Positions 6,447 through 7,691 of a stretch of 7,691 bases of DNA are shown piece after piece. The stretch comes from Candidatus Gastranaerophilales bacterium (lineage in GTDB: Bacteria; Cyanobacteriota; Vampirovibrionia; Gastranaerophilales; Gastranaerophilaceae). The notes under the pieces were generated by a model. The model was given only the letters and a program-made list of their open reading frames with translations. It was not told the origin of the DNA and made no database searches. The stretch covers positions 1 through 7,691 of the forward strand of contig CANQAW010000078.1 in assembly GCA_947589525.1 (NCBI GenBank), in the 5' to 3' direction. A program made the translations under genes and the position numbers. The first letter of the stretch is position 1; every line of letters begins with the position of its first letter.

Positions 6447-6496
6447 ACTGCAAATAAAATAAAATTTTATAGCACTGAAACTAAGTCCTTAAACAT
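6437..6496 (-). other. Leader hairpin B (13-bp stem) mutually exclusive with hairpin A
   Basis: ATGTTTAAGGACT (6437-6449) and AGTCCTTAAACAT (6484-6496) form a perfect 13-bp inverted repeat around 34 nt. The enclosed sequence contains the palindrome ATAAAATTTTAT (6459-6470). Because 6439-6446 is an arm of both this stem and hairpin A, the RNA can form one or the other but not both, as in attenuators and riboswitch expression platforms. The repeated segments could instead be protein-binding operator half-sites. The repeats are directly visible; any switching is inference. Confidence 0.5.
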
Positions 6497-6556
6497 AAGA
6501 AGAACTTGGAACAGCAACAAATTTGTACTTTAACTAAATTTAAATTAATCATAATT

Positions 6557-6586
6557 TTATTATTCAATAAATAAATTTATTGTCAA
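6557..6586 (-). promoter_or_regulatory. Promoter candidate for the unknown membrane-protein gene
   Basis: On the minus strand a perfect -35 TTGACA (6581-6586) is followed by TAATAA (6557-6562) after 18 nt, or ATAATA (6558-6563) after 17 nt. This is the best -35 I noticed in the window. Transcription would start near 6550, giving a leader of about 170 nt that contains hairpins A and B. Confidence 0.5.
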
Positions 6587-6596
6587 TAGCTAAATG

Positions 6597-6740
6597 TCTA
6601 AAAAGTTCAACATTTGCAACATGTTAGGGTATAGCATAACATTTATAATTAAATCTAACACGCAAAAATCTCGAGCTATAAACTAATTAAAATTTTTAAA
6701 TAAAGCAAACTACTCAATTAATTACATATATAAAATATTA
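6597..6740. other. AT-rich intergenic stretch without a gene
   Basis: This forms part of a gap of about 380 nt between the membrane-protein gene and the tRNA gene. I see no gene or further RNA here. The only structure is the inverted repeat ATGTTA (6621-6626) and TAACAT (6637-6642) with 10 nt between the arms. It lies 35 nt upstream of the TTGACA element and could be an operator; it could also be chance. Confidence 0.35.
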
Positions 6741-6765
6741 TTTTTAAAACTTTGCCCTTTAAAAA
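6741..6765 (-). terminator. Weak terminator candidate after tRNA-Ser
   Basis: Directly after the tRNA 3' end the minus strand reads TTTTT, the first bases of an 8-bp all-AT inverted repeat: TTTTTAAA at 6741-6748 and TTTAAAAA at 6758-6765, with a 9-nt loop. A weak stem plus U-rich flanks may end the tRNA transcript, but the stem has no GC pairs. Confidence 0.32.
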
Positions 6766-6849
6766 CGGAGAGGGTGGGATTCGAACCCACGGTACAAAAC
6801 GTACACAGACTTTCGAGATCCGCACCTTAAACCACTCGGACACCTCTCC
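6766..6849 (-). tRNA. tRNA-Ser (anticodon CGA)
   Basis: The 84-nt minus-strand sequence folds as a class II tRNA. The acceptor stem is GGAGAGG with CCTCTCC and discriminator G. The D arm follows the usual TGTCCGAGTGGTTTAAGG pattern. The anticodon loop CTCGAAA gives anticodon CGA, reading UCG serine codons. A long variable arm pairs GTAC with GTAC around GTTTT, and the T arm is GTGGGTTCGAATCCCAC. Long variable arm, discriminator G and anticodon agree on serine. CCA is not encoded, since TTTTT follows directly, so it must be added after transcription. The anticodon stem contains two G-U pairs. Confidence 0.96.
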
Positions 6850-6868
6850 AAAGAATAGTTCTTGTATT

Positions 6869-6896
6869 ATTATATCATTATGATAATATTAATCAA
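6869..6896 (-). promoter_or_regulatory. Promoter of tRNA-Ser
   Basis: On the minus strand a consensus -10 TATAAT (6869-6874), preceded by TG one base upstream (extended form TGaTATAAT, 6869-6877), lies 20 nt before the mature tRNA 5' end. TTGATT (6891-6896) is a reasonable -35 at 16 nt spacing. The -35 overlaps the first base of the divergent transporter's ATG, so RNA polymerase at the two start sites should interfere. Confidence 0.62.
6881..6889 (+). promoter_or_regulatory. Extended -10 placing a leaderless start for the transporter gene
   Basis: TGATAATAT fits the extended -10 form and ends 6 nt before the ATG at 6896. There is no Shine-Dalgarno, and an in-frame TAA (6890-6892) just upstream excludes an earlier start. 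The layout matches that of the DtxR-like gene in this window. An alternative -10 register (GATAAT, 6882-6887) also puts the start site at the ATG. Confidence 0.4.
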
Positions 6897-7691
6897 TGAA
6901 TAATTATTTTTATCTTTATTTGAGTGCATTTTTTGCTTCGTTTGGGGGGCTTCTTGCAGGTTATGACACGGGGGTTATTTCGGGTGCTTTATTATATATC
7001 AATCAAAGCTTCGATTTAAACACTCAAACTCTTGCTTTTATTGTAAGCTGTGTATCTTTAGGGGCGGTTATCGGAGCAGGAGTTAACGGATTTTTTGTGG
7101 ATAAAATAGGAAGAAAAAACACTCTTTTAATGACGGGGGGTTTATTTTTTTTGGGAAGTATTTTTTGTTATTTTTCTCAAAATGCGCTTCAGTTAATAAT
7201 TTCAAGAATGATTATAGGGCTGGCGCTCGGAGTTGTTAGTTTTTGCGGACCATTATATTTAGGCGAAATTTCTCCCAAAGAAAAAAGAGGAAGCCTTGTT
7301 TCTTTTCATCAGGTTGCAATAACTTTAGGGATTTTATTTTCTTATATCGTTAATTTTTTGTGTGCAAATAATCCTCTGAATTGGAGAATAATGCTTGGTT
7401 TAGGGGCAGTTCCCGCTTTTATTTTATTTATTTCAATGCTTTTTCAAAAAGACACTCCGAGGTGGTATGTTTTAAAAAATCGCCTAAAAGAAGCTTCTGA
7501 CGTTCTAAAGATGACAAATAATCCAAACCCTGATTTTGAAATAGAAGAAATTAAAAAAACCCTAAACATTAACAAAAACAATAACGAAAAAATAAAGCTG
7601 AATAAAAAACTTATCCTTCCTTTTGTGATAGGTATCGGGATAATGTTTGTTCAAATTGCAACGGGAATTAACGCAATAATTTATTATGCGC
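6896..7691 (+). CDS. Sugar-porter family MFS transporter (partial, 3' end outside window)
   Basis: The frame is open from ATG 6896 to the right edge, giving 265 residues, a little over half of a typical 450-500 residue sugar:proton symporter or facilitator of the XylE/GalP/AraE group. Signatures in order: FGGLLAGYDTGVISGAL (16-32) in helix 1; VDKIGRK (68-74), the D-x-x-GRK loop between helices 2 and 3; SRMIIGLALGV followed by PLYLGEISPKEKRG (119-132) near helix 4; Q139 with GI and Y150 in helix 5; WR at 163-164; the DTPRW version (186-190) of the PESPRW motif after helix 6; and QIATGINAIIYYA (about 253-265), the QxxxGxNxxxYY sugar-binding motif of helix 7. The first six helices and the central loop are complete. 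It is likely an inner-membrane hexose or pentose importer; the substrate is not decidable. It is divergent from tRNA-Ser. Confidence 0.93.
   Translation, partial: MNNYFYLYLSAFFASFGGLLAGYDTGVISGALLYINQSFDLNTQTLAFIVSCVSLGAVIGAGVNGFFVDKIGRKNTLLMTGGLFFLGSIFCYFSQNALQLIISRMIIGLALGVVSFCGPLYLGEISPKEKRGSLVSFHQVAITLGILFSYIVNFLCANNPLNWRIMLGLGAVPAFILFISMLFQKDTPRWYVLKNRLKEASDVLKMTNNPNPDFEIEEIKKTLNINKNNNEKIKLNKKLILPFVIGIGIMFVQIATGINAIIYYA

Noticed and set aside
6621..6642. ATGTTA...TAACAT inverted repeat as a definite operator
   Set aside because: Six-base AT-rich arms with a 10-nt gap are too weak to call. It is mentioned only in the description of the intergenic stretch.

Overview
The window is AT-rich and gene-dense. 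It looks like the chromosome of a host-associated bacterium, most likely a gut Gastranaerophilales (Vampirovibrionia/'Melainabacteria', non-photosynthetic cyanobacterial relatives). That placement is an inference. It rests on base composition, a class II tRNA-Ser without an encoded CCA, and a large membrane protein of unknown function with an N-terminal 'VNFKS' tag, a style I associate with this group. No marker gene in the window proves it.

Positions 1-4105, all on the minus strand, form a surface-polysaccharide region. In transcription order it encodes a GT-B type glycosyltransferase (4105-2963), a GT8 glycosyltransferase (2973-2074) and two left-handed beta-helix (hexapeptide-repeat) acyltransferases (2070-1492 and 1470-910). 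The first two genes overlap and the others are 3 and 21 nt apart, so this is one operon. Next comes a roughly 290-nt non-coding stretch that keeps the C-terminal tail of a third, decayed acyltransferase (677-742). After it is the 5' part of another glycan-type gene (620 to beyond position 1), whose N-terminal half carries a cysteine motif. Together these genes would transfer sugars and acetylate a glycan.

Positions 4106-6765 hold a second minus-strand unit. It encodes a 503-residue predicted membrane protein of unknown function (6382-4871), then a DtxR/MntR-like winged-helix regulator (4837-4325). The regulator has lost most canonical metal ligands and instead has eight cysteines at its C-terminus. 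The membrane-protein gene has a plausible TTGACA promoter and a leader of about 170 nt containing three copies of a CCTTAAAC-type segment, which can form two mutually exclusive hairpins.

Positions 6766-7691 hold a minus-strand tRNA-Ser(CGA) gene and, divergent from it, the start of a sugar-porter MFS transporter on the plus strand that runs off the window. The tRNA promoter abuts the transporter start codon. The transporter and the DtxR-like gene both lack a Shine-Dalgarno sequence. Each has an extended -10 element 6 nt before its ATG, which suggests leaderless transcripts.

I see no CRISPR array, insertion sequence, prophage or toxin-antitoxin module. The items most worth a second look are the Cys-tailed regulator next to the unknown membrane protein, the switch-like leader, and the leaderless-start pattern.
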